DNA of 12,491 nucleotides from Deltaproteobacteria bacterium (lineage in GTDB: Bacteria > Bdellovibrionota > UBA1018 > UBA923), in NCBI GenBank assembly GCA_016194795.1, contig JACQAX010000147.1, forward strand, positions 1 through 12,491. Reading direction: 5' to 3'. Every line of letters starts with the position of its first letter. The first letter of the stretch is position 1. Made by a program: the position numbers and the translations under genes. Shown here in pieces: positions 1 through 6,934 of the stretch. The notes under the pieces are model-generated. The model did no database searches, was not told where the DNA came from, and saw only the letters and a list, made by a program, of their open reading frames with translations.

Positions 1-581
1 CCGGGCGGGAAGGCGTGGGCGCCGAGAAAGGTGCTCTGAATCTCGAGGCGCGAGCGGAACTCGCGCTTGAGCTTCGCGGCCACGCGCAAGAGCTTGCGCT
101 CGGTCGGCCAGTCGAGACCGTAGCCCGACTTCATCTCGAGCAGGCCGACGCCGAGCGACAGCGCCGCCAGCACGCGCTCGCGGCCCGCGCGATGCAGCTC
201 GGCCTCGCCTGCCGCGCGCGTGGCTTTCACCGTGCTCACGATGCCGCCGCCGGCGGCCGCGATCTGCTGGTAGGTGGCCCCTTCGAGGCGCATCTTGAAC
301 TCGTTGTGGCGGCTTCCCGCGAAGACGAGATGGGTGTGGCTGTCGGCGAGCGCGGGCATGAGAATACGGCCCTTGAGGCTCACGCGCCTGGCGCCGCGCG
401 CGACGGCCTTCGGCACGCCCTTCGCCTCGCCCAGCCAGGCGATGCCTTTGCGCGAGTCCCAAAGCAGCGCTCCGCCTCGGATGATCCCCAGGTCCTCCTC
501 GGTCACGCCGACGCCGCCCTTGCGCGCGACGCCCTTGTTCGTGATGAGCTCGTCGACGTCGACGTAGAGTGTGCGCGCCAT
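1..581 (-). CDS. hutI: Imidazolonepropionase, N-terminal 193 residues (runs off the left edge)
   Basis: Third enzyme of histidine degradation: a cytosolic metal-dependent amidohydrolase that opens 4-imidazolone-5-propionate to N-formimino-L-glutamate. The visible N-terminal half has the amidohydrolase metal signature DSHTHL (His82, His84) followed by VFAGSRHNEF. It then shows the family-typical GATYQQIAAAGGGI near 101-114, EMKSGYGL near 149-156 and TFLGAHAFP near 184-192, whose His189 should be a further metal ligand. The distal catalytic His and Asp lie outside the window. The start is the ATG at 579-581. It sits 3 bases after the hutU stop and has a strong GAGGAG ribosome-binding site inside the last hutU codons, so it is read as the last visible gene of a lipoprotein-hutU-hutI unit. 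No frameshift is seen in the available part. Confidence 0.96.
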   Translation of the reverse strand, partial: MARTLYVDVDELITNKGVARKGGVGVTEEDLGIIRGGALLWDSRKGIAWLGEAKGVPKAVARGARRVSLKGRILMPALADSHTHLVFAGSRHNEFKMRLEGATYQQIAAAGGGIVSTVKATRAAGEAELHRAGRERVLAALSLGVGLLEMKSGYGLDWPTERKLLRVAAKLKREFRSRLEIQSTFLGAHAFPP

Positions 582-584
582 CGT

Positions 585-2246
585 CTACTCCTCGGCGAAC
601 GGGATGTGGAAGCGCCTTGGCTTCGTCTCGGCGTAAAAGTCCTCGGCCTCGTCGTAGGTCGCGTCGAGGTGGCGGATCACGCCCATCGCTGGATCCGAGT
701 TGAGGAGGCGCTTGAGACGCGCGGCCGCTTCGGCCGTTCCGTCGGCGACGATCACCATGCCGGCATGGATCGAATACCCCATGCCGACGCCGCCGCCATG
801 GTGCACGCTCACCCACGAGGCGCCGTTCACCGAGTTGATGAGCGCGTTGAGGATCGGCCAGTCGGCGACCGCGTCGGAGCCGTCTTTCATCGCTTCGGTC
901 TCGCGATTCGGTGAAGCCACCGAGCCGCAATCCAGGTGGTCGCGGCCGATGACGATCGGCGCCTTCACCTTGCCCCTGGCCACGAGCTCGTTGAAGAGCA
1001 GGCCGGCCTTCTCGCGCTCGCCGTAGCCGAGCCAGCAGATTCGCGAGGGCAGCCCCTGGAACTGCACGCGCTCTTCCGCGAGCGCGAGCCAGCGTTGCAG
1101 GCTCTTGTTCTCGGGAAAGAGCTCGCCGATGGCCTCGTCGGTGACTCGGATGTCCTCGGGGTCGCCGGAGAGCGCCACCCAGCGAAAAGGGCCCTTGCCC
1201 TCGCAGAAGAGCGGACGGATGTACGCCGGCACGAATCCCGGGAAGGTGAAAGCGTTCTTGTAGCCGACTCGCTCGGCCTGGCCACGCAGGTTGTTGCCGT
1301 AGTCGAAAACGTGCGTGCCGCGCTTCTGAAACTCCTGCATGGCTTTCACGTGCTCGACCATCGTGGCCGTGCTGCGCCTCATGTACTCCTGGGGGTCGCG
1401 CTTGCGGAGCTCGTGCGCCTCGCCGAGCGACATCTTCTCGGGGTAGTAGCCGTTGAGCTCGTCGTGCGCCGAGGTCTGGTCGGTGAGCAGGTCGATCTTC
1501 ACGTCGCGCCGGAGAAGCTCGCGCAATATCTCGACGGCGTTGCCCTGCACGCCGATCGAAAGCGCGCGCTTTTCTTTCTGCGCGTTGGCCGCGAGCTTCA
1601 ACGCCTCGTCGAGCGACTCGGCGTAGACGTCGAGATAGCGCGTCTTGAGGCGCATCTGGATGCGGTCGACCTGCATCTCGATCCCGATGAACACGCCGCC
1701 GGCCATTGCCGCCGCGAGCGGCTGCGCGCCACCCATGCCGCCCAGGCCCGCCGAGACGACGAGCTTGCCGGCGAGGTCGCTTCCGTAATGCTTCTGCGCC
1801 GCGGCCGCGAAGGTCTCGTAAGTTCCTTGCAAGATACCCTGCGTGCCGATGTAGATCCAGGAGCCGGCCGTCATCTGGCCGTACATCATGAGGCCCTTGG
1901 CATCGAGCTCGCGAAATTTCTCCCAGGTCGCCCAGTGCGGCACGAGCATCGAGTTGCTGAGCAGCACTCGCGGCGCGTCCTTGTGCGTGGGGATGACCGC
2001 GACGGGTTTTCCGCTCTGCACGAGCAGCGTCTCGTCGTCTTCGAGGTTCTTCAGCTCCTCGACGATCTTGTCGAAGCTGGCCCAGTTGCGCGCGGCCTTG
2101 CCGATGCCGCCGTAGACGACGAGGTCTTCGGGTTTCTCGGCCACCTCGGGATCGAGGTTGTTCATGAGCATCCGCATCGCGGCTTCCTGAACCCAACCCT
2201 TGCAGCTCAGTTCGCGCCCGCGGGGCGCTCTTACGATTCTTTTCAT
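585..2246 (-). CDS. hutU: Urocanate hydratase (urocanase)
   Basis: Second step of histidine degradation: the NAD+-dependent cytosolic enzyme that hydrates urocanate to 4-imidazolone-5-propionate. The protein is 553 residues, close to the usual ~555. Visible family blocks include YGGIGKAARNW (45-55), MTAGSWIYIGTQGI (125-138), the NAD-binding loop GLGGMGGAQP (167-176), DQTSAHDELNGYYP (256-269) and FDYGNNLRGQA (314-324). The urocanase signature FQGLPSRICW (396-405) carries Cys404, equivalent to the catalytic Cys410 of the Pseudomonas putida enzyme. GRDHLDCGSVASP follows near 434-446. The frame stays open upstream to 2684, but that part is antisense noise inside the lipoprotein gene. The ATG at 2244-2246 gives the canonical N-terminus. 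It overlaps the lipoprotein stop as ATGA and has only a weak Shine-Dalgarno sequence, suggesting translational coupling. Confidence 0.98.
   Translation of the reverse strand: MKRIVRAPRGRELSCKGWVQEAAMRMLMNNLDPEVAEKPEDLVVYGGIGKAARNWASFDKIVEELKNLEDDETLLVQSGKPVAVIPTHKDAPRVLLSNSMLVPHWATWEKFRELDAKGLMMYGQMTAGSWIYIGTQGILQGTYETFAAAAQKHYGSDLAGKLVVSAGLGGMGGAQPLAAAMAGGVFIGIEMQVDRIQMRLKTRYLDVYAESLDEALKLAANAQKEKRALSIGVQGNAVEILRELLRRDVKIDLLTDQTSAHDELNGYYPEKMSLGEAHELRKRDPQEYMRRSTATMVEHVKAMQEFQKRGTHVFDYGNNLRGQAERVGYKNAFTFPGFVPAYIRPLFCEGKGPFRWVALSGDPEDIRVTDEAIGELFPENKSLQRWLALAEERVQFQGLPSRICWLGYGEREKAGLLFNELVARGKVKAPIVIGRDHLDCGSVASPNRETEAMKDGSDAVADWPILNALINSVNGASWVSVHHGGGVGMGYSIHAGMVIVADGTAEAAARLKRLLNSDPAMGVIRHLDATYDEAEDFYAETKPRRFHIPFAEE
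588..593 (-). promoter_or_regulatory. Ribosome-binding site of hutI
   Basis: On the minus strand, GAGGAG lies 6 bases before the hutI ATG. It overlaps the final Glu-Glu codons of hutU. It is the strongest Shine-Dalgarno sequence in the window and fixes the hutI start. Confidence 0.75.
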
Positions 2247-3466
2247 GTGCCTGTCGCGTTGAAGGTGATGGTGGGGGCGCCGGCACTGAAAAACTGCGTG
2301 GGCGACGTGCTCGCCGGCCCGGCGCTCGGGCCCGAGGGCGTGAAGCGCAGGATGACCGTGCACGACTGATCGGAGTTGGCCGCGAGCGTCGTCCCGGGGA
2401 ACGAGCAGGTTCCGCCGACGATCGTGAATTGGCCGGGCAACGCTGGCGACGGCGCCGCCAGCGTGCTGGTGCCCGTGTCGCCGGTGTTCTGGAACGTCAG
2501 CGTGAGATCCCTGTGGCTGGGATAGGCGACGTTGCCGAAGTCGGTGTTGTTGGTGTTGTTGTCGTAGGCCACGAATGCCGAACCGGTCTGATACGAGAAA
2601 AAGTTCTGCGTGGCCGTTTGGCCGCCACCGTTGGTCAGAACCACGCTCAAGTTGCTTCCGGTGGTGCCGGCCGGCGCGATGCACGTGATCGTGCTGGAGC
2701 TGACGACCGTCACGCTGGTGCAGGCGTTGCCGTTGACGGTGACGGAGGCCGGGCCCGAGAAAAGGGCGCCGCCGAGCGTGATCTGGAAACCGCCGCTCGT
2801 GCGCCCGCCGTACGGAAAGAGCTTGTTGAACTGAAAGGTGTTGCCGCCGCCGCCCCCGTTGTTGCCGCCGCCCGTGCAGGTGACGTCGGCAGCGCCGCCG
2901 CCGTAGGAGATGGGCACGGTGACGGAAGTGTCGGCGCCGATGTCTCTCACGACTCGCCCGAGAAAGTAGCCGCCGTTTCCACCGGTGCTTCCGCTGCTTC
3001 CGCTGCTGCCCGAGCTGGCGCCGCAGCCCTGGTCCGGCGGGAACACGCCGTAGACGTCGATCGTGCGATTCTTGCCCGACGTGATGTCGAGCTGGATCGT
3101 GCCGCCGCGGGGAACCGTGTCGGAGATCGCGCCGACGCCGACGCCACGCATATTGCTCGGCGACGTGCAGCCCTGGAGCTTGGAGCTCAACGACGCAATG
3201 CCCTCGCCGGTGACGTTAGCCGCGAAACAGGTGAAGTCGCTCGTTACCGAAGGGCCCGTCAGCATGGCGAGCCCGAGGCTGTTCTTCCACAGCGCGCTCA
3301 GCTGGTCGATGAGCGCGGCCGAGTCGAGCTTCGGCTGATCGACGTCCTCCACCTTGATCTTTAGGCTTCCGCCCCCGTCATGTTTTGGAACGTCGAGCGA
3401 GCAGGCCGCGAGCAGGCCCACGGCACATCCGACACCTAAAGCAACAATCCTGGAAGACGTTTTCAT
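2243..3466 (-). CDS. Putative lipoprotein with IPT/TIG and choice-of-anchor-D domains
   Basis: Function unknown; probably attached to the outer membrane. Residues 1-22 are a lipoprotein signal peptide: basic start (K2, R6), hydrophobic core, and lipobox LAAC with Cys22 as the lipidation site. Ser at +2 would fit outer-membrane sorting under the E. coli Lol rule. Residues 35-150 are an unrecognised domain. Residues 151-166 are a Ser/Gly linker, followed by Gly/Asn-rich tracts near 199-209. Residues 217-292 resemble an IPT/TIG immunoglobulin-like fold (PYGGRTSGGFQITLGG, later VVLTNGGGQTA). Residues 308-407 resemble a choice-of-anchor-D (ASPM-SPD-2-Hydin-like) repeat: FGNV, TFQNTGD, GGTC, then SCTVILRFTP, ending in the typical G-T tail. 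Cysteines 80, 100, 148, 197, 249, 262, 353 and 369 could form disulfides. Its stop overlaps the hutU start (ATGA), so it heads the hutUI unit. No strong Shine-Dalgarno sequence precedes the ATG. Confidence 0.85.
   Translation of the reverse strand: MKTSSRIVALGVGCAVGLLAACSLDVPKHDGGGSLKIKVEDVDQPKLDSAALIDQLSALWKNSLGLAMLTGPSVTSDFTCFAANVTGEGIASLSSKLQGCTSPSNMRGVGVGAISDTVPRGGTIQLDITSGKNRTIDVYGVFPPDQGCGASSGSSGSSGSTGGNGGYFLGRVVRDIGADTSVTVPISYGGGAADVTCTGGGNNGGGGGNTFQFNKLFPYGGRTSGGFQITLGGALFSGPASVTVNGNACTSVTVVSSSTITCIAPAGTTGSNLSVVLTNGGGQTATQNFFSYQTGSAFVAYDNNTNNTDFGNVAYPSHRDLTLTFQNTGDTGTSTLAAPSPALPGQFTIVGGTCSFPGTTLAANSDQSCTVILRFTPSGPSAGPASTSPTQFFSAGAPTITFNATGT
2969..3016 (-). repeat. Ser/Gly linker-encoding triplet repeat in the lipoprotein gene
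   Basis: This tract encodes three consecutive Ser-Ser-Gly-type units followed by Ser-Thr-Gly-Gly-Asn-Gly-Gly. It separates the N-terminal unknown domain from the IPT/TIG region and looks like a flexible linker. Near-identical 9-base DNA units (ttccgctgc on the plus strand) make it a candidate for length variation by slippage. Confidence 0.55.
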
Positions 3467-3475
3467 AGTGCAGTA

Positions 3476-3504
3476 ATTCTAGCCGCACCCAGGCAATCGG
3501 CCAA
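3476..3504 (-). promoter_or_regulatory. Candidate sigma-70-type promoter of the lipoprotein-hutUI unit
   Basis: On the minus strand, a TTGGCC -35 (3499-3504, 4 of 6 consensus) and a TAGAAT -10 (3476-3481, 5 of 6) are separated by exactly 17 bases. The -10 ends only 9 bases before the lipoprotein ATG, so a start about 7 bases downstream would give an almost leaderless transcript. That fits the missing Shine-Dalgarno sequence. The site lies in the 86-base divergent gap shared with folC. No clear operator palindrome was seen. Confidence 0.45.
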
Positions 3505-3552
3505 GCATTTCCGTGCTTTACTCACCAAACGACATTGAATTAGAAAGCGAGA

Positions 3553-4776
3553 ATGAGCGTTAAAACCCCGCCTTCCCTGGATCGAGTGCGCGAAGGCCTG
3601 GCGCGGATCGGGGCGACCGATGCCGTGCTCGCGCGTTCGCGCCCCGTCGTCGTTGCGGGCACGAACGGCAAGGGCAGTGTATGTGCCGCGTTAGAGGCGA
3701 TTCTCCTCGCGCGCGGCGAGCGCGTCGGGCTGTTCACCTCGCCGCACCTCGTCGATCCCTGCGAGCGCTTTCGCGTCGGCGGCCGGGACGTGAGCCCGGC
3801 GTCGTACGAGCGCGCAAACCAGGAAGTTCTCGAGGCGACGTCGGATCTCGCGCTGACTGACTTCGAGGTGCACGCGCTTATGGCCGTCTGGCTTTTCTGC
3901 ATCGGAAACACTCCCGTCGAAAGAATGATCCTCGAGGTGGGGCTCGGCGGCACGTTCGACGCGACCAATGCCGTGCCCCACGAGACGTCGGTCGTCACGA
4001 GCCTTGGGCTCGACCATCAGGACGTGCTCGGCGCGACGCTTCCCGAGATCGCGCGCAGCAAGCTCGGCATCGTCAGTCCCGGCTCGCTCGTCGTGCACGC
4101 GCCGTTTCCACCGGAAGCGGCGGCCGTCGTCGCGGAGACGCGCGCGCGCGTGGGCGGCCGCTGGGTCGAGACGATGCCGTTCGGGTATCGCGTCGACGCG
4201 ACGGGAGAGGAGCCGAGGTTTTTCCTCGGGCTCGACGCCGTCGAGACCGAGATTTCGCTCGCCGGGCACAGGGGCGCCGAGAACTGCGCGCTCGCCGTCA
4301 CGGTCGCGCGCGAGCTCGGCGTGGGTACGCGCGAAGCGCTGCGCGCGCTGGGCGGTATCAAGTGGCCCGGCCGCATGGAGCTCGTCGGCCGCGCTCCGAG
4401 CGGCGCGCCGATCTACCTTTCCGGTGACCACAACCCGCAAGGCGTCGCGAGCCTGCTCGAGCTTCTGCCCGCTTACCGGCGCGAGCGCCTGCACCTTGTC
4501 GTCGGCGTAGGCCGCGAGAAAGATCTCGACGGGGTGCTCGCCCCCCTCTTCGCGCTCGGTGACGTCTACCTCACCGAAACGCCCTTCCGGGGCCGCGCGC
4601 TTGCCGACCATGGCGCCTGGCTCGGGCGCGCGACGTTTTCGTCGCCCGACCCCATGGCGGCGCTGAAGGCGGCGACGGAGGCGGCCGCGCGCGAGGATCT
4701 CGTGCTGGTGACCGGCTCGCTCTATCTGGTCGGCCTCGTGCGAGCGCTCAGAAAAGCAGCTCGCCGCGATTCATGA
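3553..4776 (+). CDS. folC: Folylpolyglutamate synthase / dihydrofolate synthase (FolC)
   Basis: Mur-ligase-family ATP-dependent enzyme that adds glutamate to dihydropteroate and/or folates in the cytosol. The protein has 407 residues against about 420 in E. coli. The P-loop VAGTNGKGSV is at 34-43. Then come TSPHLV (62-67), EVGLGGTFDATN (128-139), LDHQDVLG (153-160) and EIARSKLGI (165-173), which contains the lysine that is carbamylated in this family. WPGRMELV (271-278) leads into the C-terminal domain, and VTGSLYLVG (386-394) is the typical C-terminal block. The usual D-x-A-H-N-P motif reads SGDHNP (290-295), so the usual Asp is replaced by Ser and Ala by Asp. The gene stands alone on the plus strand, divergent from the lipoprotein and overlapping the hutH 3' end by 29 bases. 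The upstream Shine-Dalgarno match is weak. Whether it has both activities cannot be told here. Confidence 0.95.
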   Translation: MSVKTPPSLDRVREGLARIGATDAVLARSRPVVVAGTNGKGSVCAALEAILLARGERVGLFTSPHLVDPCERFRVGGRDVSPASYERANQEVLEATSDLALTDFEVHALMAVWLFCIGNTPVERMILEVGLGGTFDATNAVPHETSVVTSLGLDHQDVLGATLPEIARSKLGIVSPGSLVVHAPFPPEAAAVVAETRARVGGRWVETMPFGYRVDATGEEPRFFLGLDAVETEISLAGHRGAENCALAVTVARELGVGTREALRALGGIKWPGRMELVGRAPSGAPIYLSGDHNPQGVASLLELLPAYRRERLHLVVGVGREKDLDGVLAPLFALGDVYLTETPFRGRALADHGAWLGRATFSSPDPMAALKAATEAAAREDLVLVTGSLYLVGLVRALRKAARRDS

Positions 4777-6265
4777 CGTCGGAGATCGTGTTGATGTCCT
4801 CGTAGAAGGCGCGGTCGTGCTCGACCGGAGGGACGCGCTCGCGGATCGCCCGGTAGGCCTGGTCCACGAGCTTCGAGGCGCGCAGCGGGCGACGAAACTC
4901 GAGGCCCTGCGAGGCGCCGAAGAATTCCATCGCGATCACGTTCCAGGTGTTCTCGACGATCGAGCGGGCCTTGCGCGCGGCGATCGTGCCCATGCTCACG
5001 TGGTCTTCCTTGTCGGCCGACGTGGGAATCGAGTCGACGCTCGCCGGGTGCGAGAGCACCTTGTTTTCGCTCACGAGCGAGGCGGCGGCGACCTGGACGA
5101 TCATGAAGCCCGAGTTGAGGCCGCCTTCCTTGACGAGAAACGCCGGCAGGTCCGAGAGCGCCGGGTTGATGAGCTTCTCGAGCCTGCGCTCGGAGATGTT
5201 GGCGAGCTCGGAGACGGCGATGCAGAGCTCGTCCATCGCGATGGCGACGTACTCGCCGTGGAAGTTGCCGCCGTTGACGATCTTGCCGCCCTTGGCGCCT
5301 TTTGCGAACACGAGCGGGTTGTCGGTCACGCTGTTGACCTCGACCTCGAGCACTTCGCGCACGTGGCGAAGCACGTCGCGCGCGATGCCGTGTACCTGGG
5401 GGATGCAGCGCAAGCTGTACGGGTCCTGGACCTTGTCGCAGAACTCGTGGCTCTTCATGATCTCGTAGCGCGCCAGCAGCTTTCGCATATGAGCCGCGAC
5501 CTCGCCCTGCCCGCGGTGCGGGCGGATGCGGTGGATGTCCTCGTCGAAGGGCGCGACCGAGCCGGCCAGCGCCTCGATCGTCATCGCGCCGGCGACGTCC
5601 GCCATCTGGGCGAGAGCCTCGGCGCGCAGGAAGACGAGCGTACCGATCGCCGTCATGATCTGCGTGCCGTTGATGAGCGAGAGGCCTTCTTTGGGCAGGA
5701 CCTTGTACGGCTTGAGGCCCGCGTGCTCGAGCGCGCGCGCCGAGGGCATGAGCTTGCCGTCGTGATAGGCGCGGCCTTCGCCGATGAGCGTGAGCGCGAG
5801 GTGCGCGAGGGGCGCGAGGTCGCCGCAGGCGCCGACGCTTCCCTGCTCGGGGATCCAAGGATGCACGCTCGCGTTCAGGAGCGCGAGCAGCGCCTCGATG
5901 AGCGCGACCGACACGCCCGAGTGGCCGGCGGCCAGGGTGTTGGCGCGCAGGAGAATCGCGGCGCGCGTTTCGGACTCCGACAGCGGGCGCCCGATGCCCG
6001 TCGCATGCGATCTCAGGAGATTGACCTGAAGGCGATCGAGCTGCGAGTCGTCGATGCGCACGCGGCTCATGAGCCCGAAGCCGGTGTTCACGCCATAGAT
6101 CGCGTCGCGCCCGCCGAGCTTCGACTCGATGAACTTGCGCGACTGCTGCACCTTGCCGCGCGCCGCGGGCGAGAGCTTCACCTTCGTTTTCGCGTCGAGG
6201 TCGTACGCGACGCGGGCGATGTCTTCGAGAGAGAGGGACTTGCCGTCGATGAGAAGTTGCTTCAT
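4748..6265 (-). CDS. hutH: Histidine ammonia-lyase with an Ala-Cys-Gly MIO triad
   Basis: First step of histidine degradation: non-oxidative deamination of L-histidine to urocanate and ammonia by a cytosolic homotetramer. It has 505 residues, the normal length. Typical blocks are YGVNTGFG (57-64, catalytic Tyr57), SHATGIGRP (86-94, His87), GLSLINGTQ (194-202, Asn199), VQDPYSLRC (279-287, Tyr283 and Arg286), SVTDNPLVF (312-320) and KEDHVSMG (419-426, Glu420). The residues that cyclise into the MIO electrophile are normally Ala-Ser-Gly. Here they are Ala146-Cys147-Gly148 (GCC TGC GGC, 5830-5822) in an otherwise intact GSVGACGDLAPLAH block. The ATG at 6263-6265 follows the rpe stop by 9 bases, making hutH the last gene of the lptG-def-fmt-rpe run. 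It is separated from hutU and hutI by folC, with which it converges. Confidence 0.96.
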   Translation of the reverse strand: MKQLLIDGKSLSLEDIARVAYDLDAKTKVKLSPAARGKVQQSRKFIESKLGGRDAIYGVNTGFGLMSRVRIDDSQLDRLQVNLLRSHATGIGRPLSESETRAAILLRANTLAAGHSGVSVALIEALLALLNASVHPWIPEQGSVGACGDLAPLAHLALTLIGEGRAYHDGKLMPSARALEHAGLKPYKVLPKEGLSLINGTQIMTAIGTLVFLRAEALAQMADVAGAMTIEALAGSVAPFDEDIHRIRPHRGQGEVAAHMRKLLARYEIMKSHEFCDKVQDPYSLRCIPQVHGIARDVLRHVREVLEVEVNSVTDNPLVFAKGAKGGKIVNGGNFHGEYVAIAMDELCIAVSELANISERRLEKLINPALSDLPAFLVKEGGLNSGFMIVQVAAASLVSENKVLSHPASVDSIPTSADKEDHVSMGTIAARKARSIVENTWNVIAMEFFGASQGLEFRRPLRASKLVDQAYRAIRERVPPVEHDRAFYEDINTISDVMNRGELLF

Positions 6266-6271
6266 GTGAAA

Positions 6272-6276
6272 CCCTT
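6272..6276 (-). promoter_or_regulatory. Ribosome-binding site of hutH
   Basis: AAGGG on the minus strand, 6 bases before the hutH ATG and overlapping the rpe TAA stop. It supports the chosen start and co-translation from the rpe transcript. Confidence 0.5.
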
Positions 6277-6934
6277 AAAACCTGGCGCGCAGCTTTTGTA
6301 TGGCCGCGGCGTAGTCGCCGGCCTTGAAAATCGCCGAGCCCGCGACGAAGACGTCGCAGCCGGCTTTCGAGACGGCCGAGGCCGTGCTCTCCGAGATCCC
6401 GCCATCGACCTCGATGAGGAAGTCGAGACCCATGTCCCGGCGCGTGTTGGCGAGCTTCTCGATCTTGGCCAGCCCCGAGTCGATGAACTTCTGCCCGCCG
6501 AAGCCCGGGTTGACCGTCATGATGAGCACGAGGTCGACGTCAGGCAGAATGTCGGTGAGCGTCTCGACGGGAGTGGCCGGGTTGATCGACACGCCGGCCT
6601 TGGCGCCGAGGTCGCGGATGCGTGAGACCGTGCGGTGCAGGTGGTAGACGGCTTCCTGGTGGACGGTGACGTAAGCGGCCCCGGCCTTCACGAATTCGTC
6701 GACGTAGGCGTCGGGATTCTCGATCATGAGATGGCAGTCGAGCGGGCGTTTCGTCACGCGCTTGAGCGACTCGACGACGACCGGCCCGATCGTGATGTTC
6801 GGCACGAAGTGGCCGTCCATGACGTCGACGTGGATCCAGTCGGCGCCGGCGGCCTCGACGGCCTTGACCTCGTCGCCCAGGCGGGCGAAGTCGGCGCTCA
6901 GGATGGAAGGGGCGATCAGCTTCTTGGAAGTCAT
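6275..6934 (-). CDS. rpe: Ribulose-phosphate 3-epimerase
   Basis: Interconverts D-ribulose 5-phosphate and D-xylulose 5-phosphate in the pentose phosphate pathway; a metal-dependent cytosolic TIM barrel. The protein has 219 residues, normal length. Motifs are PSILSADF (9-16), the metal-binding HVDVMDGHFVPN (35-46, with His35 and Asp37), DCHLMI (66-71, His68), TVNPGFGGQKF (140-150) and EVDGGI (175-180, catalytic Asp177). The ATG at 6932-6934 overlaps the fmt stop as ATGA. The frame is open further upstream to 7183, but that part lies inside fmt and has no Rpe homology. The hutH start follows 9 bases after its stop. It sits in a translationally tight run with fmt, although the functions are unrelated. 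Confidence 0.97.
   Translation of the reverse strand: MTSKKLIAPSILSADFARLGDEVKAVEAAGADWIHVDVMDGHFVPNITIGPVVVESLKRVTKRPLDCHLMIENPDAYVDEFVKAGAAYVTVHQEAVYHLHRTVSRIRDLGAKAGVSINPATPVETLTDILPDVDLVLIMTVNPGFGGQKFIDSGLAKIEKLANTRRDMGLDFLIEVDGGISESTASAVSKAGCDVFVAGSAIFKAGDYAAAIQKLRARF

Noticed and set aside
936..2369. A 477-codon open frame on the plus strand across hutU
   Set aside because: It is a shadow of hutU in a GC-rich genome, with skewed composition and no family motif. The opposite strand carries the full urocanase.
2247..2684. N-terminal extension of hutU to 2684
   Set aside because: The extra 146 residues are His/Arg-rich, unlike any urocanase N-terminus, and lie out of frame inside the lipoprotein gene. 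The ATG at 2246 gives the normal length.
3467..3552. A small RNA or riboswitch in the lipoprotein-folC gap
   Set aside because: The gap is only 86 bases, has no stable stem-loop or known riboswitch core that I can see, and is adequately explained as divergent promoter space.
4817..6625. A 602-codon open frame on the plus strand
   Set aside because: It is antisense to hutH and rpe, has Arg/Asp/Glu/Val-rich composition typical of high-GC shadow frames, shows no recognisable motif, and spans two genes with clear family signatures.
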